A DNA stretch of 64,000 bases from Micromonospora zingiberis (GTDB taxonomy: Bacteria; Actinomycetota; Actinomycetes; Mycobacteriales; Micromonosporaceae), in NCBI RefSeq assembly GCF_004331455.1, contig NZ_SJJR01000026.1, positions 1-64,000 of the forward strand. Reading direction: 5' to 3'. The notes beneath the pieces were generated by a model. The model searched no databases. It worked only from the letters and a program-made list of their open reading frames with translations, and was not told where the DNA came from. Position numbers and translations under genes: made by a program. This document shows positions 25,372 through 33,988 of the stretch, piece by piece (the first letter of the stretch is position 1; each line of letters starts with the position of its first letter).

Positions 25372-26085
25372 TCAGACCAGCCCGGCGTCGTGGACGAGCA
25401 ACGCGACCTGCACCCGGTTGTTGAGGTCCAGGCGGGTCAACAGCCGGGAGACGTACGCCTTCACGGTGGCGACGCTCATGAACAGCTCCGCGGCGATCTC
25501 GGCGTTGGTGCGACCTCGACCGAGGGCCACCGCCACCGCCCGCTCCCGTTCGGTGAGCCCGGCGAGCAACTGGTGCGCCCGATCCCGGCGCGGATCGGCG
25601 GCGGTACCGGCGGTGACGTGCGCGATCAGGGTGCGGGTGACGGTCGGGGAGAGGGTGGCCTCCCCTGCCGCGACCCGGCGCACCGCCCGCACGATCTCCG
25701 CTGGCGGCGTGTCCTTGAGCAGGAAACCGCCCGCGCCGGCCCGCAGCGCCCGCAGCACATGCTCGTCGGCGTCGAAGGTGGTCAGCACGAGCACCTCGGG
25801 CGGCCTGGGCAACGCCCGCAGCAGCTCGGTGGCGGCCAGCCCGTCCAGCCGGGGCATCCGGATGTCCATCAGCACCACGTCGGGCCGGCAGGCCATGGTC
25901 GCGGCCAGCACCTCGCTGCCGTCGGCCGCCTCCCCGACGACTTCCACCTCGGGCGTACCGCCGAGGATCATCGACAGCCCGGCGCGTACCAGGGCGTCGT
26001 CGTCCACGATCAGGATCCGGACCGGGCGCGCCGGCGGGCCGGTCACCTTCGGCGGGGCGTCCTCGCCCATCGGCCCGCCGGTCAC
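25372..26085 (-). CDS. NarL/LuxR-family response regulator
   Basis: A 237-residue regulator. The receiver domain has LIVDDDALVRAGL, phosphoacceptor Asp74 in VVLMDIRMP and KD in FLLKDTPPAE. The C-terminal LuxR-type helix-turn-helix has LTERERAVAVALGRGRTNAE then VKAYVSRLLTRLDLNNRVQ. The GTG at 26085 overlaps the kinase stop (GTGA). An ATG at 26070 is the alternative. With its kinase it probably controls the divergent ABC transporter operon. Confidence 0.92.
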   Translation of the reverse strand: MTGGPMGEDAPPKVTGPPARPVRILIVDDDALVRAGLSMILGGTPEVEVVGEAADGSEVLAATMACRPDVVLMDIRMPRLDGLAATELLRALPRPPEVLVLTTFDADEHVLRALRAGAGGFLLKDTPPAEIVRAVRRVAAGEATLSPTVTRTLIAHVTAGTAADPRRDRAHQLLAGLTERERAVAVALGRGRTNAEIAAELFMSVATVKAYVSRLLTRLDLNNRVQVALLVHDAGLV

Positions 26086-27323
26086 GTCGCCGGCCACGGC
26101 AGCCAGGCGGCCAGGCGGAAGTCGCCGCTCGCGTCGCGGCCGTGTTCCAGCCGCCCACCGGCAAGGTTGACCCGCTCGGCGATGCCGACCAGCCCGGTAC
26201 CGGTGCCGGGGATGGCGTCGCCGACGGGCTCGCCCACCGGCCACCGGTTACGGATCTCCACGGTCAACCCGCCCTCCGGCGCACCGCTGACCCCGACCAT
26301 AACCGCGGCACCACGGGCGTGCTTGCGGGCGTTGGTCAGCCCCTCCTGCACGATCCGGTAGGCGGTCCGGCCCACCGCGACGGGCAGCCGGTCGGCGGCG
26401 GAGACCTCGTCGCGCAGGTCGACCCGGACCCCGGCCGCCCGGGACTCGGCGACCAGTGACGGCAGGTCCGCGATGGTGGGTTGGGGACGTTCCGGGTCAA
26501 CGGTCAGCGAACTCTCGGACCGCAGCACGCCGATCACCTCGCGCAGATCCTGTAGGGCGGCGTGGGCGCTGTCCCGGATCACGCCGGCCGCGCGGGCCAC
26601 CTCTTCGGCCGGAGCGTCGGGACGGAACTCCAGCGCACCGGCGTGCAGGCTGAGCAGCGATATCCGGTGGGCCAGTACGTCGTGCATCTCCCGGGCGATG
26701 CGGGTGCGTTCCAGCTGCCGGGCCTGGGTCACCCGGAGCTGCTGCTCGGCCTCGGCCCGCTCGGCGCGCTCCCGCAGCGACAACACCAACTGCCGGCGGG
26801 CCCGCACGAACATCCCCCAGGCCAGCACCAGCAGGGTGATCACCACCCCCCACAGGGTGGCCGGCCAGTACGAGATGATGGGGTCCGGACGAAACAGCGC
26901 GAAGAACATGTTGGTGACCAGCCCGGCCGCGGTGACCGCCAGGGCCACCATCGTGCGCCGATGCACCACGAGCGTGAAGTAGATGATCAGTATCGGGGCG
27001 GCCGCGGCCATCGAGAACGCGGAGAACGGCAGCGTGGCCAGGGCCAGCCCGAGCGGCCAGCGGCGACGGAACCAGAGCGCCACCGCGCAGATCAGCCCGA
27101 TCAACGCGTCCGCGGCGATCATCCAGTCGTGCGGCAACCGCTCAGCGAAGGTCGGCTCCGGCGAGGCGGCGTCGAGCGTGGCGATCAGCACCCAGCAGAG
27201 CGAGATCAGAAAGCAGAGGCTGTCGACGAGCCAATCCCGGGTGGTACGCCGGGGCCGGGGCCGTGTGGGGTCGAGCGCACCGGGCAGCAACCCGGGATGC
27301 TCGGGGACGACGGCGCTGCTCAC
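26082..27323 (-). CDS. NarL-type sensor histidine kinase (HisKA_3)
   Basis: A 413-residue membrane kinase. Four to six hydrophobic helices form the N-terminal half (for example WMIAADALIGLICAVALWF), then a short coiled coil. The HisKA_3 motif is REMHDVLAHRISLLSLHAG and the ATPase domain has VQEGLTNARKHA and GTGTGLVGIAERV. There is no large external sensor, as in LiaS/DesK-type kinases that sense the membrane or a partner transporter. The GTG at 27323 is chosen because membrane-protein sequence starts there. It is divergent from the ABC operon. Confidence 0.9.
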   Translation of the reverse strand: MSSAVVPEHPGLLPGALDPTRPRPRRTTRDWLVDSLCFLISLCWVLIATLDAASPEPTFAERLPHDWMIAADALIGLICAVALWFRRRWPLGLALATLPFSAFSMAAAAPILIIYFTLVVHRRTMVALAVTAAGLVTNMFFALFRPDPIISYWPATLWGVVITLLVLAWGMFVRARRQLVLSLRERAERAEAEQQLRVTQARQLERTRIAREMHDVLAHRISLLSLHAGALEFRPDAPAEEVARAAGVIRDSAHAALQDLREVIGVLRSESSLTVDPERPQPTIADLPSLVAESRAAGVRVDLRDEVSAADRLPVAVGRTAYRIVQEGLTNARKHARGAAVMVGVSGAPEGGLTVEIRNRWPVGEPVGDAIPGTGTGLVGIAERVNLAGGRLEHGRDASGDFRLAAWLPWPAT

Positions 27324-27382
27324 AGGCGCAATGGTAGGCAGCCGGCGGAGGCCGGACCAGCTACCAAAGTCGAGACCTGAGT

Positions 27383-27398
27383 GTCGACCTTGGTCGAC
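27383..27398. promoter_or_regulatory. Candidate operator between kinase and ABC genes
   Basis: A perfect inverted repeat GTCGACC-TT-GGTCGAC lies in the 133-base divergent region. A related half-site (GTCGAGACC) is about 15 bases to its left. This is a plausible binding site for the NarL-type regulator. Confidence 0.45.
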
Positions 27399-27456
27399 GT
27401 GACAGCAGTCCCTCGGCCGCTGCGGTCGGCCGGGTGGCCCGGGCAGGCTGACCGGC

Positions 27457-28419
27457 ATGATCGCGGTAGAGCAGCTCACCAAACGGTACGGACGGCACAC
27501 CGCCGTCGATGACGTCTCGTTCCACTGCGAGCCGGGCACGGTGACCGGCTTCCTGGGCCCCAACGGGGCCGGCAAGTCCACCACCATGCGGATGATCTGC
27601 GGGCTCACCCCGCCGACCTCCGGCTTCGCCACCGTCGCCGGGCGGCCGTACCAGCAGCTACCGAACCCGGGTCGCACCGTCGGGGTGCTCCTCGACGCCT
27701 CCGCGCAGCACGCCGGGCGGACCGGCCGGGAGACGCTGGCCGTGGCCGCCGCCACCATGGGGATCCACTCGCGGGCGGTGGGCGAGGTGCTCGACCGGGT
27801 CGGCCTGGGCGAGAGCGCGGCCCGGCGCCGGGTCCGGGCGTACTCCCTGGGAATGCGCCAGCGGCTCGGCCTGGCGCACGCGCTGCTCGGCGAACCTCAG
27901 GTGCTGGTGCTGGACGAGCCGGCCAACGGCCTGGACCCGGAGGGGATCTTCTGGATGCGCGGCCTGCTGCGCGACTTCGCCGACCGGGGCGGCACCGTGC
28001 TGCTCTCCTCCCACCTGCTCCGCGAGGTGGAGGCGGTCGCGGACCGGCTGGTGGTGATCGGGGGCGGCCGGATCGTGGCGCAGGGCGGCAAGGACGAACT
28101 GCTGGCCGGCACCGGCACGCTGGTACGCGCCCGGGACCGGCTGGCGTTGCGCGGTGCGCTGGAACAGGCCGGCCTGCCGGTCAGCAACGGTACCGACGGG
28201 CTGCTGGTCGGTGCCGACAGCGAGGCGGTCGGGCTGGCCGCCGCAGCCGCCGGGGTCGCCCTGACCGAGCTGCGGCCGGCCAGCGCCGGCGGTCTGGAGC
28301 AGCTGTTCCTGACCCTCACCGCCGAGGCCGGCGGCCACCCGACGGTCGCCCCGCCCGACGCAAGCCGGTCCACCGCGACCGGTGCCACCGCCCAGCCGAC
28401 CGAGGAGACCGTCCGATGA
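27457..28419 (+). CDS. ABC transporter ATP-binding protein
   Basis: A 320-residue ATPase of the DRA/bacitracin-type exporter group. It has Walker A GPNGAGKST, signature YSLGMRQRLGLAHAL, Walker B VLVLDEPANGLDPEG and the H-loop LLSSHLL. A C-terminal extension of about 90 residues follows, as in lantibiotic/antibiotic exporters. It overlaps the permease gene by ATGA. The divergent two-component system suggests induction by an envelope-active compound. Confidence 0.92.
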   Translation: MIAVEQLTKRYGRHTAVDDVSFHCEPGTVTGFLGPNGAGKSTTMRMICGLTPPTSGFATVAGRPYQQLPNPGRTVGVLLDASAQHAGRTGRETLAVAAATMGIHSRAVGEVLDRVGLGESAARRRVRAYSLGMRQRLGLAHALLGEPQVLVLDEPANGLDPEGIFWMRGLLRDFADRGGTVLLSSHLLREVEAVADRLVVIGGGRIVAQGGKDELLAGTGTLVRARDRLALRGALEQAGLPVSNGTDGLLVGADSEAVGLAAAAAGVALTELRPASAGGLEQLFLTLTAEAGGHPTVAPPDASRSTATGATAQPTEETVR

Positions 28420-29201
28420 CCACCACCCTCGCCCGCCACGCCGGCCCCACTGTCCGGGCGGCGGAGCGCCGCCCGTCGCTGGTCCGGCTCAGCGCCGTCG
28501 AGTTGCGCAAGCTCCTCGACACCCGGGCCGGCCGCTGGCTGCTGATCACCATCGGGCTGGTCGCCGCCGGCATCGTCACCCTGCAACTGTTGTACGCACC
28601 CGAGGCCGAGCAGACCTTCGCCAACTTCTTCATCCCGTCGCTGTTGCCGGTCGGGGTGCTGCTGCCGGTGCTGGGCATCCTCTCGATCACCAGCGAGTGG
28701 TCACAGCGCACCGCGCTGACCACGTTCGCGCTGGTACCCCGCCGGTATCGGGTGATCGCGGCCAAGCTCGTCGCGGTGGTGCTGGCCGCGCTGGCCTCGG
28801 TGCTGGCCAGCCTCGCCCTCGCCGCCGTCGGAACACTGATCGCCGACGCGACCGGCGGCGCGGGCAGCTGGCGGATCGAGGGATCGCTGATCCTGCACGC
28901 GGTGGTGTTCCAGGTGGCCAGCGTGCTGATGGGGGCGGGATTCGGCCTGCTGCTCCTGCACACCCCGCTGGCGATCGTGGCCTACCTGGTGTTGCCGATC
29001 GCCTGGTCGATCGTGGGTGAGCTGGTCCGGCCGCTGCATCGGGTCGCCGAGTGGCTGGACACCGGGCGCACCATGGAACCGCTGTTCGGCACCGAGGTGA
29101 CCGCCGGGCAGTGGGGGCGGCTCGGGGTGTCGTTGCTGCTGTGGCTGGCCCTGCCGCTGGCCGCCGGGTTGGTCCGCACGATGCGTCGGGAGGTGGCGTG
29201 A
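28416..29201 (+). CDS. ABC-2 type permease
   Basis: A 261-residue integral membrane protein with about six helices, including WLLITIGLVAAGIVTLQLL, LLPVGVLLPVLGILSI and LLLWLALPLAAGLV. The cytoplasmic loop EWSQRTALTTFALVPRRYRV is typical of ABC-2 permeases. It forms the transport complex with the preceding ATPase and overlaps both flanking genes by four bases. Confidence 0.9.
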   Translation: MTTTLARHAGPTVRAAERRPSLVRLSAVELRKLLDTRAGRWLLITIGLVAAGIVTLQLLYAPEAEQTFANFFIPSLLPVGVLLPVLGILSITSEWSQRTALTTFALVPRRYRVIAAKLVAVVLAALASVLASLALAAVGTLIADATGGAGSWRIEGSLILHAVVFQVASVLMGAGFGLLLLHTPLAIVAYLVLPIAWSIVGELVRPLHRVAEWLDTGRTMEPLFGTEVTAGQWGRLGVSLLLWLALPLAAGLVRTMRREVA

Positions 29202-29899
29202 CGGCGTACGGGACGCCGACCGTGGTCAGCGGCGGCGCCAGCGAGCTGCTGGTGCTCTGGGCGGGAATCCCGGTGGCCGGTGCGGTGGCGGGCGGGTTGC
29301 TGGCGACCGGGGCGGGCTGGGTGGCCGGCCTGGCATGGGCGCCCGCGCAGGGGCTGTTCCGTCTGGTCGACGGCCTGCCCGACGGGTACGCCCTGGGCGG
29401 CGGGGTGGGCCTCGGCACGCTGGCCGGGCTGGTGATCGCCACGATGGGCACCGCCGAACGGGTACAGGTCACCGTGGACGGCACCCGGGTACGGCTGCGC
29501 CAGGGCGGCACCGAGCAGGAGGTCACCCGAGCGCAGGCCCGGGCGGCGTTCGTCGACGGCCGGGATCTGGTGCTGCTCGACGGGGACGCCGGTGAGCTGG
29601 CCCGGCAGCGGTCCGACCTGCCGACCGACCAGCTGGCCGAGGCGCTGCGCAAGCACGGCTGGCCCTGGTCGGATACCGACCCGCACCGGGACGAGTACCG
29701 GCGCTGGGTGCCCGACCTGCCCGGGTTGCCGGCCGGCGCGGACGCGCTGCTGCGGGCCCGGCAAGAGGCGGTGGACCGGGACCGGCGCGACGAGGCCCGG
29801 GAACTACGCGCGGAACTCGGCCGCTACGGCGTGGTGGTCCGCGACGAGGGCAAGCGCCAGTACTGGCGGTTGACCCGGTCCGCCCGCCCGCCGGAGTGA
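29198..29899 (+). CDS. YqeB-like membrane protein
   Basis: A 233-residue protein with two N-terminal membrane helices (about 18-40 and 63-85) and a cytoplasmic C-terminal region. That region includes VQVTVDGTRVRLRQGG and a basic helical end with EARELRAELGRYGVVVRDEGK. I assign it to the YqeB family from memory of that C-terminal pattern. It starts at a GTG overlapping the permease stop (GTGA), so it is the third gene of the ABC operon and may modulate the transporter. Confidence 0.7.
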   Translation: MTAYGTPTVVSGGASELLVLWAGIPVAGAVAGGLLATGAGWVAGLAWAPAQGLFRLVDGLPDGYALGGGVGLGTLAGLVIATMGTAERVQVTVDGTRVRLRQGGTEQEVTRAQARAAFVDGRDLVLLDGDAGELARQRSDLPTDQLAEALRKHGWPWSDTDPHRDEYRRWVPDLPGLPAGADALLRARQEAVDRDRRDEARELRAELGRYGVVVRDEGKRQYWRLTRSARPPE

Positions 29900-29911
29900 C
29901 CCGGCCGACGC

Positions 29912-29948
29912 GACCGGGCCGGGTCCCAGACGGGTACCCGGCCCGGTC
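29912..29948. terminator. Bidirectional hairpin terminator
   Basis: GACCGGGCCGGGT (29912-29924) pairs perfectly with 29936-29948, between the convergent ABC operon and the second M28 peptidase gene. Confidence 0.85.
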
Positions 29949-29959
29949 AGGGCAGATGT

Positions 29960-31582
29960 CTACTTCCAGTGGTGCTTGTGGCCGTGCTTGTGGCCGTGCG
30001 ACTTGCCCTTGCCCTTGCCCTTGCCGGGCGCCTTGCCCGGCACGCCGTTCACGGCCGAGGTGTCGAACGCGAACGTGATCACCGCGGCGGCGACGGCGTC
30101 GGAGTTGACGTCGAGCGCGAACACATTGACGTTGCCGTGCAGCTTGTACTTCTTGCCCAGCGACTTGTAGACCGCCGCGTCGGCGCCGTCGGCGACCGGG
30201 GTACGGCTGTCACAGGCCTGGTGGTAGCACGGGTCGTAGGCGACCCCCGCCACCCCACCGAAGAGCGCGACCTCCTCAGCCGTCTTGACACCCTCCGCGC
30301 CGGTGAAGAGGCCACCGGCGGGGATGTTGACGTCGATGAACGCGCCGTAGTCCGACCGACCGGTGAAGTCGGAAGGCACCGTGGGTAGCTTCCGGGAGGC
30401 GAAGAACTTCTCGAACACCTTCTCGATCGCCGCCGAGCCCTCCGGCCCCGGGCCGGCACCCTCCTGCGCCGAGTCGTCACCGTCGTACACCCCGAACACG
30501 TAGTTCGGCGAGCCGATCATGTCGAAGTTGAGGTAGAGGGCGATGTCGGCGACCTGCTGCTCGGTCAGGCTGTCCACGTAGTACTGCGAGCCGATCAGGC
30601 CGGCCTCTTCCGCGCCCCACCAGGCGAAGCGGACCGCGTTGTACGGCTTGACCTTCGCCATCTGGAGCGCGACCTCGAGCAGCGCGGCGCTGCCGGTGCC
30701 GTTGTCGTTGAAGCCCGGCCCGGCCGGGTCCGAGTCGAGGTGTGCCCCGGCCACGACGACGTTGTCGGTGCGGCCCTGCTTGGTCTGGGCGAAGACGTTC
30801 TCGGTGCTGCGGATCTCCGACGTGGTGTCGGCCTCGATCCGCACGACCAGGCCGGTCGTCGCCGCGAACTGCTCACCGGTGTAGTACGACACCGAGACGG
30901 CCGGGATGCCGACCGGGGCGCCGAGGGTACCGGCGAAGAGGTCGTAGCGGTCCGCGTTGGCCTCCGGCGTGCCGTTGCCCTGGTTCATCACGATCGCGCC
31001 GATGGCACCGGCGGCCTCCGCGTTGGCGACCTTGTCGCCGAACGCGCAGGTGCCGCGCTGCACCAGAGCGATCTTGCCGACCACGTCCACGCCGGCGAAG
31101 TCACTGGCCTCGCAGCCCGACGACGACGCACGCGGCGGGCTGAGGGCAAGGTCCACCGGGACGACGAGCCCCTGCGCGACACCGGCGCCGGAGTAGTCCA
31201 TCAGGGTGTAGTCGACCCCGTCGGTGTACGTGGTGGGGGTCGGCGTGACCTGGGCGAACGACGAGCCGAACTCCTCGTAGAACGCGAAGTCGAACTGCTG
31301 CCGGCTCACCTGGTAGCCGGCCTTCTTCAGCAGCCCGGCCACGTAGTCGGCGCTCGCGTCGTAGCCCGGGGTGCCGGAGGCGCGGGTGCCGTTGTTGGCG
31401 TTGGCGATGGACTGGAACTTGTCGAGGTGCTTGAGGACCCCCTTGACCGTCACCGCCTTGGTCAGCTTTGCGACCGTGTTGTTGTTCGGGCTGGCCTGCG
31501 CCGGGCTGACCAGAGCCACCGTGCCCAAGAGCGTGCTGGCCGCGATCGCGGCGAACACCCTCCGGCCTGAGAAAGGCACCAC
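29960..31582 (-). CDS. Secreted M28 aminopeptidase with PA domain and His/Lys tail
   Basis: A 540-residue extracellular zinc aminopeptidase close to the Streptomyces griseus type. It has a signal peptide (VFAAIAASTLLGTVALVSPAQA), an inserted PA domain (GKIALVQRGTCAFGDK) and zinc ligands in GAHLDSDPAG, NDNGTGS, GAEEAGLIGS and FDMIGSPN, with a CYHQACD disulfide loop. After the catalytic domain comes a 20-residue tail of Gly-Lys repeats followed by His/Lys repeats ending at the C-terminus. The tail could bind metal or an acidic surface. GTG 31582 is preferred; an adjacent GTG at 31579 is possible. Confidence 0.9.
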   Translation of the reverse strand: MVPFSGRRVFAAIAASTLLGTVALVSPAQASPNNNTVAKLTKAVTVKGVLKHLDKFQSIANANNGTRASGTPGYDASADYVAGLLKKAGYQVSRQQFDFAFYEEFGSSFAQVTPTPTTYTDGVDYTLMDYSGAGVAQGLVVPVDLALSPPRASSSGCEASDFAGVDVVGKIALVQRGTCAFGDKVANAEAAGAIGAIVMNQGNGTPEANADRYDLFAGTLGAPVGIPAVSVSYYTGEQFAATTGLVVRIEADTTSEIRSTENVFAQTKQGRTDNVVVAGAHLDSDPAGPGFNDNGTGSAALLEVALQMAKVKPYNAVRFAWWGAEEAGLIGSQYYVDSLTEQQVADIALYLNFDMIGSPNYVFGVYDGDDSAQEGAGPGPEGSAAIEKVFEKFFASRKLPTVPSDFTGRSDYGAFIDVNIPAGGLFTGAEGVKTAEEVALFGGVAGVAYDPCYHQACDSRTPVADGADAAVYKSLGKKYKLHGNVNVFALDVNSDAVAAAVITFAFDTSAVNGVPGKAPGKGKGKGKSHGHKHGHKHHWK

Positions 31583-31790
31583 GATGTGCCACGTCCTTCC
31601 TCTTTGGGTATCCGGCTCCCCGCACCCCCGTGCGCCGGATGTTTGTGCAATCCTGGTGCACCCGGGCGGCAAGTCAAAGTGCCTGTTCAGCCGAGGCCGG
31701 TAGACGTTCGGCTCAGCACGCCACCTGCCCCGGGGATTGCCCTGGCCGGCGCGGGCTCCACTGTCGTCACCGGGCCACCTCGGCACACCG

Positions 31791-32432
31791 CTACCGGCGT
31801 AGGCCCGCCAACAGCTCGTCGAGGGCATCGAGTTCGGCCCAGCCGTTCACCGCGATCCGCCCGGCCCGGTCCACTGTGACCTCGACCCGGTCCGGGCTGC
31901 CCGACAGCTCATCCAACAGGCCCGGGAAACGATCGCTGAGCAGCACGAACTCCTGATTCGTGGAGCCCACCCACGGGCGGTTGGTGTCGATCCGGTCGGC
32001 CTGGAACGGGCCGGCCACCAGCAGGTCGGTCGCCGCGAGCAACGCGGCGACGTCGTCGCGGCCGGCGTCGACCGCCGCCGCCAACTGCGCTCGGGTGTAG
32101 CCGGTGAAGGTCATCACCGAGCGTCCGGCCGCGCTCACCGCAGCGGCCACCCGGGCCAGGGCCGCCGCCTGGTCGAAGGGTTCCCCGCCGAGCAGCGTCA
32201 GCCCGTCGGTGCCGGCGTCGAGCACCCGGCGGGCCAACTCGACCGGGCTGACCCGGGTGCCGCCCCGGAAGCTCCACAGCTGTGGGTTGAAGCAGCCGGG
32301 ACAGCGGATGGCGCAGCCCTGCACCCAGATGGCGGTCCGCTCGCCCGGTCCCTCGGCCCGGGTGGCGGCGAGGAACCGGGCCAGCGACACCGTCTCCGCC
32401 GCGCGGCGCGCAGCCGGGCCGGGTTCAGACAT
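31791..32432 (-). CDS. NrdG-like [4Fe-4S] radical-SAM protein
   Basis: A 213-residue radical-SAM protein of the activase type. The cluster motif is CAIRCPGC (C-x3-C-x2-C) in IWVQGCAIRCPGCFNPQLW, and SAM binding is in LTLLGGEPFDQ. NrdG activates anaerobic ribonucleotide reductase, but no nrdD gene is here. It is the last gene of the AAA operon and overlaps the membrane gene by 8 bases (ATGTCTGA). It carries a C-terminal extension (VEVTVDRAGRIAVNGWAELDAL) that resembles the small DUF2997 protein encoded upstream. A role in supplying a radical or Fe-S electrons to this module is inferred. Confidence 0.85.
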   Translation of the reverse strand: MSEPGPAARRAAETVSLARFLAATRAEGPGERTAIWVQGCAIRCPGCFNPQLWSFRGGTRVSPVELARRVLDAGTDGLTLLGGEPFDQAAALARVAAAVSAAGRSVMTFTGYTRAQLAAAVDAGRDDVAALLAATDLLVAGPFQADRIDTNRPWVGSTNQEFVLLSDRFPGLLDELSGSPDRVEVTVDRAGRIAVNGWAELDALDELLAGLRR

Positions 32433-33309
32433 CCAGTACGCGCCCCTGCGGCGGCTGCCCCGCCGCAGGTCGTCCGGGCGGCGGGCAGACCAGCAGGTCA
32501 CGCAGTCGGGCGTACTCGTGCGGAGCCAGGCCGGCGGCGGCAGTGAACTCGGTCAGGCTGCCGAAGCCGCCGCGCCGGTCCCGCTCGGTCAGCACCTGCC
32601 GGGCGCGCTGCGGGTCGAAGCCGGGCAGCGCGGCGAGATCGTCCAGCCGGGCGGCGTTGACATCCAGCGGGCCGACCGGCCCCGCCCCCTGCGCGGGCCC
32701 GGTTGCTGCCGCCGGTCCGGGCCCGTAGTAGGCCGCCGCCTGCTGCGCCGACCCGACCGGCGCAAACCCCGGGGAGGTCGGCTGGGCCGGTGGGGTGGCC
32801 GGGCTGAGGCCGGGTGGCGGCGCGAGCGTGCCAGGTGGGTACGCGCCGCTGGGCCCTCCGGGTCGCTGCTCGGTGTACCAGGGGCGGTAGCCCGCCCGCC
32901 AGCGCAGCCAGGCCGAGTTGATCATGAAGGCGTGCACGATGCTGGTGATCCAGACGACCAGCACCAGGCCGGCCATCCAGTCGGCGAGACCACTGCCCCG
33001 CTGGGCCTCACCGGTCAGGATGAAGGCGGTCCAGCCGATCAGGAGGTAGCCGATGCCGGCGATCCACCAGGCCGGTCGCCGGGCACGCAGACCCACGTAG
33101 AGGAAGCCGACGCCACCGAGACAGCTCAGGCCGAGCACCGGCAACAGCAGCCACCAACTGTGCTTCAGTCGCCACGAGAAGCTCGCGGCCGGCGGTGGCG
33201 TCTGCCCAGCCGACGGATGACCCGCCGGCGGATGACCGGCCGACGGATGACCCGCCGACGGATGGCCAGCCGGCGAATGCGGCCATCCCGGCTCAGGCGC
33301 GCTCGACAT
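32425..33309 (-). CDS. Membrane protein with C-terminal helix-hairpin-helix
   Basis: A 294-residue protein. Residues 14-35 contain a five-residue GHPSA-type repeat. Three or four membrane helices follow (WWLLLPVLGLSCLGGVGFLYV, WWIAGIGYLLIGWTAFIL, WMAGLVLVVWITSIVHAFMI), then a Pro-rich linker. The C-terminus has a ComEA-like helix-hairpin-helix (VNAARLDDLAALPGFDPQRA ... FGSLTEFTAAAGL), a fold usually binding DNA non-specifically or acting in protein contacts. The ATG at 33309 follows AGGAGG. Its start overlaps the DUF2997 gene, so it is translationally coupled in the AAA operon. Confidence 0.8.
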   Translation of the reverse strand: MSSAPEPGWPHSPAGHPSAGHPSAGHPPAGHPSAGQTPPPAASFSWRLKHSWWLLLPVLGLSCLGGVGFLYVGLRARRPAWWIAGIGYLLIGWTAFILTGEAQRGSGLADWMAGLVLVVWITSIVHAFMINSAWLRWRAGYRPWYTEQRPGGPSGAYPPGTLAPPPGLSPATPPAQPTSPGFAPVGSAQQAAAYYGPGPAAATGPAQGAGPVGPLDVNAARLDDLAALPGFDPQRARQVLTERDRRGGFGSLTEFTAAAGLAPHEYARLRDLLVCPPPGRPAAGQPPQGRVLDV

Positions 33310-33505
33310 CACGGTCCTCCTGTCGCACTGTCGTGGTGGTACGGGCGTGGTCGGCGGTGTAGGCGCTGCTGACCGCAGTGGCCGTCAGCAGGTCCTCCAG
33401 CACACCGACATAGTCCAGACACCGGTCGCCGAGGATGTCCCGGGTCTCGGCGCTCACCATGCCCGAGCTGTCCACGGTGATCACGATTCGCGGTCGCCCG
33501 GCCAT
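33293..33505 (-). CDS. DUF2997-like small protein
   Basis: A 70-residue protein. RIVITVDSSGMVSAETRDIL followed by GDRCLDYVGVLEDLL fits the DUF2997 pattern, a beta-hairpin-rich domain with one conserved cysteine. DUF2997 genes are found next to DUF1257 (Ycf35) and Ycf46-like ATPase genes in cyanobacteria and other bacteria. Its start codon shares a base with the stop of the preceding gene (TGATG), which indicates tight coupling. The function is unknown. Confidence 0.75.
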   Translation of the reverse strand: MAGRPRIVITVDSSGMVSAETRDILGDRCLDYVGVLEDLLTATAVSSAYTADHARTTTTVRQEDRDVERA

Positions 33506-33957
33506 CAGGACCTGCCCTCGACGGCGAACACCAGACGCACACTGGCGTCCTCGGTGACCTGCTCGGACTCCAGCCGGAGTCCGGCGGCGGGAGCCTGCTG
33601 GCGCAGCCGCTCCAGCACCGCCTGCTGGACCTGCCGCCCGTACGCGGCGTCGACGGCCCGGACCACCTCGACGGCCTGCTCCTCGTCCACCTCGCCGGTG
33701 AAGTGCGCCGACCAGATGCCGTCCGCACCACGCTGGAAGCTCGCCCGCACGCCCGTCCAGTCGGCGGTGATCGCGTCCCGGTCGACGCTGACCACCGCAG
33801 CGGTGTCGTGCAGTGCGGCGGCGAGCAGCGTCTCGTCCCGCATCCGGGTCTGCACCTGGCAGACCATCCGGCCCTGCCGGTCACGTGCAGCGGAGACGCC
33901 CTGGGCCGCCGCCACGGCAGCGACGGCCAGCGGCAGTAGTACCAGCGAGATACTCAT
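33505..33957 (-). CDS. DUF1257/Ycf35-like protein
   Basis: A 150-residue protein with an N-terminal hydrophobic helix (SLVLLPLAVAAVAAAQGVSAA) and a domain resembling DUF1257 (plastid Ycf35). The matching stretches are DETLLAAALHDTAAVV, FQRGADGIWSAHFTGEVDE and YGRQVQQAVLERLRQQAPAAGL ending in TEDASVRLVFAVE. The helix is not usual for DUF1257 and would tether it to the membrane. The ATG at 33957 has AGGAG upstream. It lies 31 bases after the Ycf46-like ATPase and overlaps DUF2997 by one base. The assignment rests on pattern and context. Confidence 0.65.
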   Translation of the reverse strand: MSISLVLLPLAVAAVAAAQGVSAARDRQGRMVCQVQTRMRDETLLAAALHDTAAVVSVDRDAITADWTGVRASFQRGADGIWSAHFTGEVDEEQAVEVVRAVDAAYGRQVQQAVLERLRQQAPAAGLRLESEQVTEDASVRLVFAVEGRS

Positions 33958-33988
33958 CGTCGCTCCTGCGTCCTCTTCGGCGCGGAAA

